Source: Gammaproteobacteria bacterium
GTDB lineage: Bacteria; Gemmatimonadota; Gemmatimonadetes; Longimicrobiales; Gaopeijiaceae
Length of the DNA stretch: 33,162 bases
Reading direction: 5' to 3'
Assembly (NCBI GenBank): GCA_028821195.1
Contig: JAPPHB010000051.1
Span: 1 to 33,162, forward strand
Under the pieces are notes generated by a model, which saw only the letters and a program-made list of their open reading frames with translations, had not been told where the DNA came from and ran no database searches. Below are positions 8,413-16,563 of this stretch, in pieces (position 1 is the first letter of the stretch; every line of letters begins with the position of its first letter). Position numbers and translations under genes: made by a program.

Positions 8413-8691
8413 AAAGCGTGCCGCCGAGGAGGGCTCTACCGTCACCTTCGACCGCGTGCTGATCACGGGTGGAACCGATGGCGAGCCGGAGGTCGGGACG
8501 CCTACCGTCGAGGGCGCCGCGGTGCGAGCGGAGGCGCTGGCGCACGGCAAGGACCGGAAGCTCATCGTCTTCAAGCGCAAGCGCCGGAAGGGATACCGCA
8601 AGAAGCAGGGTCATCGTCAGAAGTTCACCGAAGTGCGCATTGACGAGATCGTCACCTCTAAGCGGTCCGAGCCGAAGAGGAAACCTGAGAT
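8413..8691 (+). pseudogene. rplU: 5'-truncated ribosomal protein L21 gene fragment
   Basis: One frame reads AAEEGSTVTFDRVLITGG, then GTPTVEGAAVRAEALAHGKD and KRKRRKGYRKKQGHRQKFTE: the last ~75 residues of bacterial L21, including the KRRKGYRKKQGHRQ signature. The first ~25 residues (MYAIVKTGGKQYRV in normal L21) are missing; a TGA stop lies directly upstream at about 8414. The frame continues without a stop into the L27 start. An essential gene would not be in this state, so this is a duplicated or transferred fragment and an intact copy should exist elsewhere. Confidence 0.8.
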
Positions 8692-8812
8692 GGCACACAA
8701 GAAGGGCGTCGGCTCAAGCCGAAACGGACGCGACTCGAAGCCGAAGTTCCTGGCCTCCACGCGACGCCGACCCGTCAGCTTGCCCGCCAATCGACTCGTG
8801 TGAGAAATCCGG
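8690..8812 (+). pseudogene. rpmA: Truncated ribosomal protein L27 gene fragment
   Basis: MAHKKGVGSSRNGRDSKPKF is the conserved first 20 residues of L27. After it the frame departs (LASTRRRPVSLPANRLV, then stop), whereas normal L27 continues LGVKRFGGQ...IIVRQRGT. A shifted frame reads ARQSTRVRNPG, faintly like RQRGTRFRPG, suggesting decay rather than a clean cut. The rplU-rpmA order and the GAGG RBS before the ATG are preserved from the parental operon. Confidence 0.75.
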
Positions 8813-8835
8813 GCTAAAAAAATCGGTGAGCGTTC

Positions 8836-8990
8836 GGAGGATCTTCTGTGGCGAAGGGACAGCGCGCTGGGTGGCGAGAACCTGCCCGAGCCGGAGGTGC
8901 CGGCCGCTGAGACCGTGGAGGATCTGCACGCCGCCCAGGAAACCTTCCACGCAATCGCTGGGGAGCTTGAACCGTCGGTGATCCGGCATG
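8836..8990 (+). pseudogene. Possible C-terminal tail of a type I R-M subunit
   Basis: A plus-strand frame reads ENLPEPEVPAAETVEDLHAA then QETFHAIAGELE. This resembles the xLPEPEVxAAEIVEDLxAALEQF tail that I recall on some type I restriction-modification subunits. Only ~45 codons match and no start is present. Together with the HsdR fragment at 5650-5912 it may be the other end of an old type I R-M locus. From 8990 to 9141 I see nothing assignable. Confidence 0.3.
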
Positions 8991-9141
8991 AGGTGCTGAA
9001 GGGGCGGGATGAGCTGGCTCGCCCGATCAGTGCCTTCAGAATACTCCGGAACTTGAACGGACTACCACTTTCCGGACCTGCCGCGAACCCAGTCGGGGAG
9101 GAGCCTCTCGACCCCTTCTGGCGGCGGCGTCCGACATCTCG

Positions 9142-9235
9142 GATCCCTCCCTGGAACGCCTTGGAACGCCTTGGAATGTAGGATCGCTCCTACCGATTGA
9201 CTTCCCTTCGGACGGTCCTCCACCGTTCGGGCATG
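9142..9235 (+). repeat. Repeat R1 (right border repeat with hairpin)
   Basis: This 94-base segment matches 32510-32603 with 10 mismatches and no gaps, same orientation. It contains two and a third copies of the 10-mer TGGAACGCCT, then GTAGGA-TCGC-TCCTAC (perfect 6-bp hairpin in this copy), then CGGACGGT-CCTCC-ACCGTTCG (8-bp hairpin with one G-T pair). Weaker similarity extends about 35 bases upstream. It ends the L1-R1 zone and lies 300 bases before the mobile-element module. The stretch 9236-9536 holds no gene I can support. Confidence 0.75.
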
Positions 9236-9536
9236 CAGAGGCCGAAACACAGGTTCGACGAGCAGACGAGGACACTCCTCCGCAGAGAGGTAGAGCCCGC
9301 GCCGAGCCGTCACTGGCGACGGGTGTCCGAACCCCGATCCGGCAATCTGTTGTCCCGTCGAGAGGTGGGAAATGGCCTATTTCCCACTCCCTTGCGCGGC
9401 TTGCCGACCGCATGTTCGGGTTCACCTGCATGAAGATCGTAACGGAGGTCCCGCCGGGGAGCGTCCTGCGGTGTCGGCGCGTTCCCGGTCGCGGCGGTTC
9501 CCCGAGCCAAGAGGGCTCGGAAGAGGGGAACCGACG

Positions 9537-10472
9537 GTGATCGCGCATCTGAGGGGACGTGAACAAGCGCTCGGGTCCTTCGGCCTGATTGGCCACCGGG
9601 CCGAGTGGATCGCCTTGGCGAGCCTTCACGGCGGCGTGTTCACCCGCGCGCAGCTCTCGGACTGGCTCGGGGCCAGCCGCTTCAAGGTGCTCCGGCTCGT
9701 GCAGGCCCTGACGGAGCGGAGGCTGGTGGCCGAGGAGACGGTCGGGGGCCTGAAGGTCTGCCGGGTCTGCGCGCGCGGCGTCTACCGCGCGCTCGGTGCC
9801 GAGGATGTCCGCTTCCGCAGGATCACCTCGACCGAGGTGGTCGTTCGCCGCCTGCTCTCGTTCGACTACGTCATCGAGCATCCGGGCCTGCCCTGGCTGC
9901 CGACCGAGTCGGAGAAGGTGGACGCGTTCGAGGCGCTCGGCATCGACCGCGCCCTGCTGCCCGTCCGGGTCTACCGTGGCGCGTCCGGGGGCGCGCGGCG
10001 CTACTTCCCGCGCGGGATGCCCGTGGCGCTTGACTCCCGCCGCGCCGTGTTCGTCCACGCCGATCCCGGCTGGGACACTTCGACGGCGTTTCACTCGTGG
10101 CGGGACCGGCATCGGAGGCTCTGGGAGGCGTTGCGGGAGGATGGCCTGTCGGTTGAGGCCGTCGGGATCGCGTGCGCCCGGAGACCGCTGGACCGGGCGC
10201 GGACGATCCTCGGGAACTGGACCAGTCTAGGCACGGCCCCGCGTCCCGTGCATCCGCCCGGGACCGTCGCCGAAGCGCGGCGCGAGGTCGCGCGCATCGA
10301 GGGCGCAATCCTTGGCATGGACGACGAGGCGGTCGCGGGAATGGGCGGCTTTCAGGCCTGCCTCCGCCGGATCGCCGAGCTGCGGAAACTGCTCCGGTCG
10401 GCGCGGCCCGGAGGCACGATCGACGCCCATACGGTATGGCGTTCGAACCGCCTTTCCGGAGTCCGGATTTGA
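9537..10472 (+). CDS. Replication-relaxation (Replic_Relax) family protein of a mobile element
   Basis: A GTG start at 9537 is chosen because AGAGGGGA lies 7 bases upstream and the conserved region begins directly after it; 311 residues. The N-terminal winged helix reads EWIALASLHGGVFTRAQLSDWLGAS then KVLRLVQALTERRLVAEE, followed by a core with RVCARGVYRALG and IEHPGLPWLPTESEKVDAFEALG. This matches the Replic_Relax family (PF13814), found on plasmids, ICEs and conjugative elements next to coupling proteins, with a presumed role in initiating transfer or replication. The next plus-strand gene is a VirD4/TraG-like coupling protein after a 304-base spacer. No HUH or other relaxase motif is present, so nicking activity is not shown. 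Confidence 0.72.
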   Translation: MIAHLRGREQALGSFGLIGHRAEWIALASLHGGVFTRAQLSDWLGASRFKVLRLVQALTERRLVAEETVGGLKVCRVCARGVYRALGAEDVRFRRITSTEVVVRRLLSFDYVIEHPGLPWLPTESEKVDAFEALGIDRALLPVRVYRGASGGARRYFPRGMPVALDSRRAVFVHADPGWDTSTAFHSWRDRHRRLWEALREDGLSVEAVGIACARRPLDRARTILGNWTSLGTAPRPVHPPGTVAEARREVARIEGAILGMDDEAVAGMGGFQACLRRIAELRKLLRSARPGGTIDAHTVWRSNRLSGVRI

Positions 10473-10555
10473 GCGCTGTGGAGCGGAGCCCGTTGCCGAT
10501 CCGGAGGTGTGAAAACGACATCGGGGTGCTTGTGCAGGGAAATCGCGCCCGAGCG

Positions 10556-10647
10556 TGCGGAACGCGGGTTCCGCAAGTCGCCGGACGGCTTGGGGTTGGG
10601 CCACGGCCCGCGGATCGCCGCTGCCGATCCGCGTCTCCGGGCCGTGG
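10556..10647 (+). other. Two strong hairpins; candidate oriT
   Basis: Within the 304-base spacer 10473-10776, TGCGGAAC at 10556-10563 pairs perfectly with GTTCCGCA at 10568-10575 (4-base loop). CCACGGCCCG plus CGGATCG at 10601-10617 pairs with CGATCCG at 10625-10631 and CGGGCCGTGG at 10638-10647, giving a long hairpin with a 5-6-base bulge on one arm. The position between a Replic_Relax protein and a coupling protein is where transfer origins are often found. Neither hairpin has a T-tract, which argues against simple terminators. Alternative: translational or mRNA-stability structures. Confidence 0.35.
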
Positions 10648-10776
10648 ACGGGAGCGACCCGGCCCTTCGGTATGCCCGGTGCGGCATAGGGGCGGTTCGG
10701 CATGTGCACGCCCATGCCGCCCGCCCCGCCGGGTCGCTCCCGTACCAACGATCCCTCCGGGAAGGGTATCTCGCCG

Positions 10777-12798
10777 ATGAAGAACTCGACCGTCGCCGTC
10801 ATCGGAGCCGCCATCGGAACGGCGGGCGCCCACGCGCTCGAACTGCCGTTCCCCGGCCCCGGCGACAACCTCTATCTCGACCTGATCGCCCAGAACGATC
10901 CGGCCATCCACACCGCGATCCGCCTCTGGTACTACGCCGCGCCCGGCGTCGCGGTGATCCTTGCGGGCTCGGTCGTTCTCTCCGCCTGGCGGGTCTGGTT
11001 CCAGCCCCTCTTCAGGTTCCGGCGGCGCGGCAGGCTGCCGGAGTGGCCCACCTCGCCGAACGGGGATGCGCCGTCGCTCGTGATCGGCGAGACGCACCAT
11101 CCGACCGTCGCGCGAGAGAGCGAGCGGCCGTCCTGGCTCGTCATCCCCGAGAAGGGGCTCTATACCGGCGTGCTCGTGGTCGGGGCCGTCGGCACCGGCA
11201 AGACCAGCGGCTGCATGTATCCCTTCGCCCACCAGCTTCTCTCCTGGCGGGCGGACGATCCCCGCAAGCGCGCGGGCGCGCTCGTGCTCGAAGTCAAAGG
11301 AGACTTCTGCCATCAGGTTCGGAGCATTCTCGACGAGGCCGGACGCGGCGGCGACTACCTCGAAATCGGGCTCGGCGGCTCGTGGCAGTGGAACCCGCTC
11401 GACGACCCGCTCCTCGACTCCTACTCGCTGGCCTACGGCGTCGCGTCCCTCATCAACCAGCTCTTCGGCAAGAGCCGTGAACCGTTTTGGCAACAGGCGT
11501 ACACGAACCTCGTCCGGTGGATCATCGAGCTTCACCGGCTCCTGCCGGGCGGCTGGGTCACGCTCCGGGACATCTACCGCTGCACCGTGGACGCGGAGCT
11601 CCTTGGGCGGAGGATCGGCGAGGCCCGGAAGCTGGCCGACCGGCTCCGTCCGCTCCGCGCCGTCATCTCGCAGGAGGACATGATCGCCCACCCGCAGGCG
11701 TTGGAGAAGTGGGCGTGGGAACGCGTGCCCGGCACCGGCAACGTGCGGTGCCGTCTCGTCCCGGAACTCGAAAGCCAACTCGACGAACTCGGCGTCGGCT
11801 ACAAGACGGAAGAGGCCGGAGGAGGTGCGGGCCGGGAGGTCGTCGAACAGGTCGAGGCCATCGCGCGGTGGTACGACAAGGACTGGATGGCGCTGGACGC
11901 CAAGCTCCGCACCTCGATCGTCGAGGGCATCAGCGTGTTTCTGTCGCTGTTCGACCAGCCCGAGGTCGCGGGCGTGTTCTGCCCCCCGCCACCCACCGAA
12001 TCCGCGCCTGCCGAGAAACACGATATCAGCAGCAAAGGCCACCCCGTGCCGGGCTTGCGCCGGAGGCTGCCACCGCTCGCGCAGCTGATCGACGAAGGCA
12101 AGGTCCTCACCCTGAACATGCCGGCCGGAGCGAACCCCGCCCTTGCCCGCGCCATCGGCGTGCTCCTCAAGAATGCCTGGATGCAGGCGCTGCTGCGAAG
12201 ACCCGCGGAGGCCGCGCGGCGTCCCGGACGCTACATGCGCCCAGCCGTGTTCATCTGCGACGAGTATCAAGCGTTCGCGACCGTGGGGCAGGACGACCCG
12301 TCGGGCGACGACAAGGCGTTCGCGCTCACGCGGCAGTGCCGGTGCATCCCCATCGTCGCCACGCAGTCGCTCTCGTCGCTCCGCTCGGTGCTCCCTTCGG
12401 GCGAGGCGTGGCGCACGCTCGTCCAGACGCTCCGCACCCGGATCTTCCTGTCGCTGTCCGACGAGGCGTCGGCCCGGATCGCGTCGGAGATGTGCGGCAG
12501 CGTCATGAAGACGCGGGCATCCTACACGTTCACCGAGACCACGGGCAGGCCCGAGTTCTCGCTCCTGTCGGGCCGCGCCGGGGGCGGACGCGGCTCCATC
12601 GGCGCGAGCAAGTCGTTCCGCCAACAGAGGGAGCCGGTGTTCACGCCCCGCGAGTTCGGGCTGCTCGCCAACTACCAGGCGGTCTGCCTCCCCTACGACG
12701 GCGTGAAATCGCTTCCGGCCACCCGCGTCTACCTGAAGCCCAACTACCTGCCCAGGGAGACGGGCTACTGGCGGCTCCGCGAGAAGGGCCGGATATGA
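10777..12798 (+). CDS. VirD4/TraG-like type IV coupling protein (conjugal transfer ATPase)
   Basis: 673 residues from the ATG at 10777, which has GGGAAGGG about 10 bases upstream and gives a proper membrane N-terminus. Residues ~40-80 are hydrophobic (two likely TM segments, IRLWYYAAPGVAVILAGSVVL). Walker A GAVGTGKTS lies near residue 140, Walker B VFICDEYQAF near 490-500, followed by TRQCRCIPIVATQSLSSL as in TraG/TraD proteins. Coupling proteins are membrane hexamers that deliver relaxosome DNA to a type IV channel. No mating-pore genes (VirB-like) are nearby, so the element would be mobilisable rather than self-transmissible. It sits between the Replic_Relax gene and the integrase on one strand. 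Confidence 0.85.
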   Translation: MKNSTVAVIGAAIGTAGAHALELPFPGPGDNLYLDLIAQNDPAIHTAIRLWYYAAPGVAVILAGSVVLSAWRVWFQPLFRFRRRGRLPEWPTSPNGDAPSLVIGETHHPTVARESERPSWLVIPEKGLYTGVLVVGAVGTGKTSGCMYPFAHQLLSWRADDPRKRAGALVLEVKGDFCHQVRSILDEAGRGGDYLEIGLGGSWQWNPLDDPLLDSYSLAYGVASLINQLFGKSREPFWQQAYTNLVRWIIELHRLLPGGWVTLRDIYRCTVDAELLGRRIGEARKLADRLRPLRAVISQEDMIAHPQALEKWAWERVPGTGNVRCRLVPELESQLDELGVGYKTEEAGGGAGREVVEQVEAIARWYDKDWMALDAKLRTSIVEGISVFLSLFDQPEVAGVFCPPPPTESAPAEKHDISSKGHPVPGLRRRLPPLAQLIDEGKVLTLNMPAGANPALARAIGVLLKNAWMQALLRRPAEAARRPGRYMRPAVFICDEYQAFATVGQDDPSGDDKAFALTRQCRCIPIVATQSLSSLRSVLPSGEAWRTLVQTLRTRIFLSLSDEASARIASEMCGSVMKTRASYTFTETTGRPEFSLLSGRAGGGRGSIGASKSFRQQREPVFTPREFGLLANYQAVCLPYDGVKSLPATRVYLKPNYLPRETGYWRLREKGRI

Positions 12799-12926
12799 GG
12801 TCCGCGACGAACCCGCCCGCTGGGGCGCGAGCCGGTCGGGCGATAGCGACTGGCGGACGAGCCGCTTCCCCGCGAGCTTTCGGGCAGGCGGATCGTGCAG
12901 TCCATCGAATCGAGAGGAATCGAACG

Positions 12927-14087
12927 ATGGCACGCACGAAACGAGGCCGGCGCTCCTACAGCGCCGGAGAATGGGGCCGGAACCGGGTCCGGGTCTTTCC
13001 GGATCCGAAGACCGGCCTGCTTCAGATCGAGTGGCGGGAGAACGGGCGCAGGCTGAGCCGGTCGCTGAAACATCGCGATTGGGTTCGCGCGAAGCGGCAG
13101 GCCGACGAGGCCGCCGCAGGCTTCGCGGTCCACGAGCCCAACGGCAAGGCCGAGGCCGAGCCCGAGCCGCTCACGCTAGGACGGCTTTTTGAAATCTACG
13201 GTGAGGAGGTGACGCCCACCAAGGGCGAAGCCACCCAATCGCACGACAGGGCCGCGATGTTGATGTTCCTCGGGTGTTTCGGACGAAATCGAAACCCGGC
13301 GACCCTGTCTCAACGGGACTGGGATCAGTTCATCCGGGCGCGGCGTTCGGGCAAGACCGGACCGAGCGGTAAGCCGGTGTCCAATCGGACTGTCGAACAC
13401 GACCTCAAGTTCCTGATCGCCGTGTTCAACTGGGCTGCGCGGTCGAGGGACGAACGGGGCAAGCTGTTTCTCACGTCGAATCCGCTAAAGGGTCTCAAGA
13501 CACCCGTCGAGAAGAACCCCATCCGTGTGGTGTTGTCCGAGGAGGAGTATCAAGCGCTCCTCGGGGTGTCCCAACAGGTCGATTGGCGTTTCCATGTCGC
13601 GCTCGTGCTGGCGCACGAGACAGGACACCGAATCGGGGCCATCCGTCACCTTCGATGGTCGGACATCGACCTCGAAGCGGGAGTCATCCGTTGGCGCGCC
13701 GAGCACGAGAAGACGGGTTACGCGCACCGGACGCCTGTGACTGTGGAGGCGCGCGCCGCGTTGGAAGAGGCGGCTTCGCGAAGAACGGGAAGCGCGGACG
13801 GCCCTTTGTTGCCGACGCCTACGGATCGCTCAAGGTGCTTGAGCCGCTCGGCGATCAACGCATGGTGGGCGAAGGCACAAAAGCTGGCAAAGCTGGAGCC
13901 GAAGCGCGGCAGGGGCTGGCACTCGCTTAGGCGCAAGTTCGCCTCTGACCTCATGGATCTGCCGCTGAAGGTCCTGTGCGAACTCGGCGGCTGGAAGTCG
14001 GCCCACACCGTGCTCCGGTGCTACCAGAGACCGGACGAGGCACAACTCCGGGACGCGCTCGAACGCCGGCGGCGGATTCGGACCTGA
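12927..14087 (+). CDS. int: Tyrosine-type site-specific integrase
   Basis: 386 residues; the ATG at 12927 has GAGAGGAA 7-8 bases upstream. The N-terminal arm-binding-like region (RVRVFPDPKTGLLQIEWREN) is followed by a SAM-like core-binding domain (residues ~80-190) and the catalytic domain. The catalytic residues are visible in order: Arg in GHRIGAIRHLRW, Lys in EHEKTGY, His-x-x-Arg in WHSLRRKF, a GGWKS box (Trp in place of His) and the nucleophile Tyr in LRCYQRP. All are present, so it should be active. It is the last gene of the Replic_Relax-coupling protein-integrase cluster. A piece of a close relative's N-terminus lies inverted at 5907-5985. Confidence 0.92.
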   Translation: MARTKRGRRSYSAGEWGRNRVRVFPDPKTGLLQIEWRENGRRLSRSLKHRDWVRAKRQADEAAAGFAVHEPNGKAEAEPEPLTLGRLFEIYGEEVTPTKGEATQSHDRAAMLMFLGCFGRNRNPATLSQRDWDQFIRARRSGKTGPSGKPVSNRTVEHDLKFLIAVFNWAARSRDERGKLFLTSNPLKGLKTPVEKNPIRVVLSEEEYQALLGVSQQVDWRFHVALVLAHETGHRIGAIRHLRWSDIDLEAGVIRWRAEHEKTGYAHRTPVTVEARAALEEAASRRTGSADGPLLPTPTDRSRCLSRSAINAWWAKAQKLAKLEPKRGRGWHSLRRKFASDLMDLPLKVLCELGGWKSAHTVLRCYQRPDEAQLRDALERRRRIRT

Positions 14088-14163
14088 AACCATTCGGCGG
14101 GAACAAAATGCCGGGAATTCGGCCAATCACACTCGCAAGTTCAATGTTCACAATGGGATATGA

Positions 14164-14301
14164 ACCTGTGGGCACCCGCTGCACCGGCTCATCCTCCGCT
14201 TCCTGCGTGGCCAGGGCGATCCGTACGGAAACACCTGGGGACGGCGGCTGCCCGGGGCTCCGGAGTGGAACCCGCCGCTGGAGTTGACGGAGAAGAACTG
14301 A
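14164..14301 (+). pseudogene. C-terminal remnant of an unidentified gene beside the integrase
   Basis: Following a TGA at 14161, an open frame of 45 codons reads HPLHRLILRFLRGQGDPYGN then TWGRRLPGAPEWNPPLELTE and ends KN-stop. Its composition looks like genuine protein (DPYGNTWGRRLPG, WNPPLEL), but there is no start codon or RBS. It begins 77 bases after the integrase stop. This is what remains when an element inserts into or deletes part of a gene. I do not recognise the family. Confidence 0.35.
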
Positions 14302-14336
14302 GCGGGAACAGCGTTTTGTCGCATGGGTGTCGCGAT

Positions 14337-14365
14337 TTGACAGGGTTCCGGGCGGGAGATACCGT
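14337..14365 (+). promoter_or_regulatory. Candidate sigma-70 promoter for the downstream regulator
   Basis: TTGACA at 14337-14342 is a consensus -35. After a 17-base spacer, TACCGT at 14360-14365 is a fair -10. The next gene starts at 14410, leaving a ~40-base leader. Confidence 0.4.
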
Positions 14366-14409
14366 CACGTAGCGATGCGTTCGCGACCCGCACCCGAACC
14401 CCGGCGCTC

Positions 14410-15384
14410 ATGATCGCGTTGTATTACGACACACGTGACTTGCGTGACCGGATCGAAGGGTTGCTCGGCGACGCGGATCTGTACTCCACGCCGAACCGCG
14501 ACGAGTTCCAGTCGTTCGTCGCCGCGACCGACATCGGCATCGCCGGTCTGCAACGCTGTTCGACCTCCGATGTAGCCTGGCTCCGCGAGGTTTTCGCCCG
14601 GGGTCTCGCAAGGCCTTCCTGCATCGTGGTTACGCCGTTGTCGCTGGCTCGCCTCCAGCGGCTTCGGACGGCCGAGTCGCACCGGTTTCAGGTCGTGTGG
14701 GAGGAGGAAGCGCACGACCACCTCAGGCCGACCCTGGGACGGGTCAATGTGATGCATCGGGATCCGCTCCGGCTTCTGGGGCGTCGCATGCTCTGGTCCG
14801 GCTCGCTCCACTGGTCCATGGTGAAGGCGGTTGAGCGCATCTGCAGGCTCTCGGACGAGTGGCGATCAAGCCCGCCGGCGAAATCGGTCCGGGATCTCGC
14901 ACAGGACATCGAGGTGCCCGCGGAGAGCTTCCGCCGGTACTGGAAGGAGAACATGCCGTTGCGGTGCGGTCCCAAGCAGCTCCTCAGCTGGGCCCTGCTC
15001 ATGTGGGCGCTTGGCGAGCGGCCGAAAACTCGCTGGGACGTCATCGCCAGCCGGGCGGGTGTGCGCCGACGCACGCTCGAGCGGCACAGTGTGCGCCTGG
15101 TGGGGTGTACGCTCTCCGTCGCAACCCGCGAGCCGGTCCTGGTTCGGCGCCGCTTCCGGGCCTGGGTCTCGCAGGTGTCGGACGTGAAGCCGCCCGCCGC
15201 CCGCCCGTTGCCGTCGGCCGAGCCGCGTACCCGTCCAGCGCGGGTCCAGCGTCAATGGGACGATGTCGTCGGGTCCCCCGGCTTCTTCGTCGCAGGCCGG
15301 CGCTGGACGGCGCTGCCGGGTTCGCCGGGACGCCCGGACATACGGCCGGACTTCGTTGCCCAGGCGATGATGGCCGGGCAGTAG
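14410..15384 (+). CDS. HTH (AraC-like) transcriptional regulator
   Basis: 324 residues. The N-terminal ~130 residues (MIALYYDTRDLRDRIEGLLG, then ATDIGIAGLQ, SCIVVTPLSLARLQRLR) have the alternating strand-helix pattern of a receiver-like or pseudo-receiver domain. A DNA-binding half follows around residues 155-250: SVRDLAQDIEVPAESFRRYWKE then GPKQLLSWALLMWAL, two helix-turn-helix units as in AraC-type regulators. The C-terminal ~70 residues are Pro/Arg-rich and probably disordered. The conserved phospho-acceptor arrangement of true response regulators is not evident. It may regulate the NHL lipoprotein gene 30 bases downstream. RBS is weak; start by position after the promoter at 14337. Confidence 0.6.
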   Translation: MIALYYDTRDLRDRIEGLLGDADLYSTPNRDEFQSFVAATDIGIAGLQRCSTSDVAWLREVFARGLARPSCIVVTPLSLARLQRLRTAESHRFQVVWEEEAHDHLRPTLGRVNVMHRDPLRLLGRRMLWSGSLHWSMVKAVERICRLSDEWRSSPPAKSVRDLAQDIEVPAESFRRYWKENMPLRCGPKQLLSWALLMWALGERPKTRWDVIASRAGVRRRTLERHSVRLVGCTLSVATREPVLVRRRFRAWVSQVSDVKPPAARPLPSAEPRTRPARVQRQWDDVVGSPGFFVAGRRWTALPGSPGRPDIRPDFVAQAMMAGQ

Positions 15385-15414
15385 CTGTTGGAACGCTCCA
15401 GAGAGGTGATGTCA

Positions 15415-16563
15415 ATGAAGATCGCACGCACCGGTCTGACCCTGTTGGTGGCCTTCGCCCTGGCCCTGTTGCCCGCCTGCGCGGCGGAGAGTCCGGGCGG
15501 TGGGATGGCGTCGGAATCGTCGGGCCCCGTGGTCAAGGGGGGCGATGACCGGACGGGCGAGTACGACGCCGTTCCAGGATGGTGGAAGCCGGCACCGGAC
15601 CACGTGGAGCCGTGGGGCTGGGGCCAGGTCTCCGGGGTGGCGGTCGACAACCCGGACCGCGTCATCGTCGGAATCTGGGGAGATCGGGATGCCCAGGGGA
15701 ACGAGCGCGAGGGCAGCACCAACTACGTGGTCGCCGTGGACCGGGACGGCAACATCACCGAGAACTGGTCCCAGTGGGATTCGATCTTCAACAAGCCGCA
15801 CCAGGTCTACATCAGCCCGTACGACCCGGACCGTCACGTGTGGATCGTGGAGCGCGGCGGCGGCAAGAACGTCAACATGCAGCTCCTCAAGTTCTCCAAC
15901 GACGGGAGCGAGCTGGTGATGCGGCTGGTCGACCGGGATCACCCGACGACCCGCGCGGAGGCGCGCGCCAACCCGCACCCGGACCCGTACGAGTACGGCG
16001 ACCCTTCGGTGATGGCTTTCCTCCCCAACGGCGACTTCCTGCTGGGCGACGGCTACTGGCACTCGCGCATCATCAAGTACAGCGCCGAGGGAGAGTACCT
16101 GATGGAGTGGGGCGAACTCGGGAGCGGGCCGGGGCAGTTCGACCTGATTCACGGGCTCGCGGTGGACCGCAACCGCCGCGTCTACGTGGGCGACCGCACC
16201 AACAACCGCATCCAGATCTTCACCGAGGACGGCGAGTACATCGACGAATGGCCCGACATCACCGACCCGGTAGGCGTGTTCGCGGACGAGAACGACGCCA
16301 TCTGGGTCATATCGGCGGCGCTGAACCGCATCCTCAAGTACAACACGGATGGCGAGCTCCAGTACTACGTCGGCGCCTACGGGGGCACCCGGGGCGGCTT
16401 CCCCGGCGGCCTGTCGCGCCCACACCAGATGGATGTCGATCAGGAGGGCAACCTCTACATCGCGAGCTGGGACGGCGGCTGGATGGACAAGTACATCCCC
16501 AGGCCGGACGCGGACCCGGCGAAGCTGATTGGGAGGCCGCTGGTTCTGGACCACCAGGAGTAG
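15415..16563 (+). CDS. NHL-repeat six-bladed beta-propeller lipoprotein
   Basis: 382 residues from the ATG at 15415 (GAGAGG just upstream). MKIARTGLTLLVAFALALLPAC is a lipoprotein signal peptide with an LPAC lipobox. The mature protein contains propeller blades of the NHL/peptidylglycine-lyase-like type: VSGVAVDNPDRVIVGIWG, PHQVYISPYDPDRHVWIVER, PGQFDLIHGLAVDRNRRVYV then GDRTNNRIQIF, and PHQMDVDQEGNLYIASWDGG. Such proteins act as extracytoplasmic scaffolds, lactonase-like enzymes or lyases; no catalytic assignment can be made. It lies directly behind the HTH regulator and is followed by an unusual hairpin/repeat-rich gap. Confidence 0.82.
   Translation: MKIARTGLTLLVAFALALLPACAAESPGGGMASESSGPVVKGGDDRTGEYDAVPGWWKPAPDHVEPWGWGQVSGVAVDNPDRVIVGIWGDRDAQGNEREGSTNYVVAVDRDGNITENWSQWDSIFNKPHQVYISPYDPDRHVWIVERGGGKNVNMQLLKFSNDGSELVMRLVDRDHPTTRAEARANPHPDPYEYGDPSVMAFLPNGDFLLGDGYWHSRIIKYSAEGEYLMEWGELGSGPGQFDLIHGLAVDRNRRVYVGDRTNNRIQIFTEDGEYIDEWPDITDPVGVFADENDAIWVISAALNRILKYNTDGELQYYVGAYGGTRGGFPGGLSRPHQMDVDQEGNLYIASWDGGWMDKYIPRPDADPAKLIGRPLVLDHQE

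Noticed and set aside
9871..12933. A 1020-codon open frame on the minus strand
   Set aside because: It lies antisense to the Replic_Relax, coupling-protein and pre-integrase DNA, shows no family motif and reflects the high GC third-position bias of the real plus-strand genes.
11487..14087. An 866-codon plus-strand frame that would fuse a long N-terminus to the integrase
   Set aside because: The first ~480 codons are an out-of-frame reading of the coupling-protein gene; the integrase has its own RBS and ATG at 12927.
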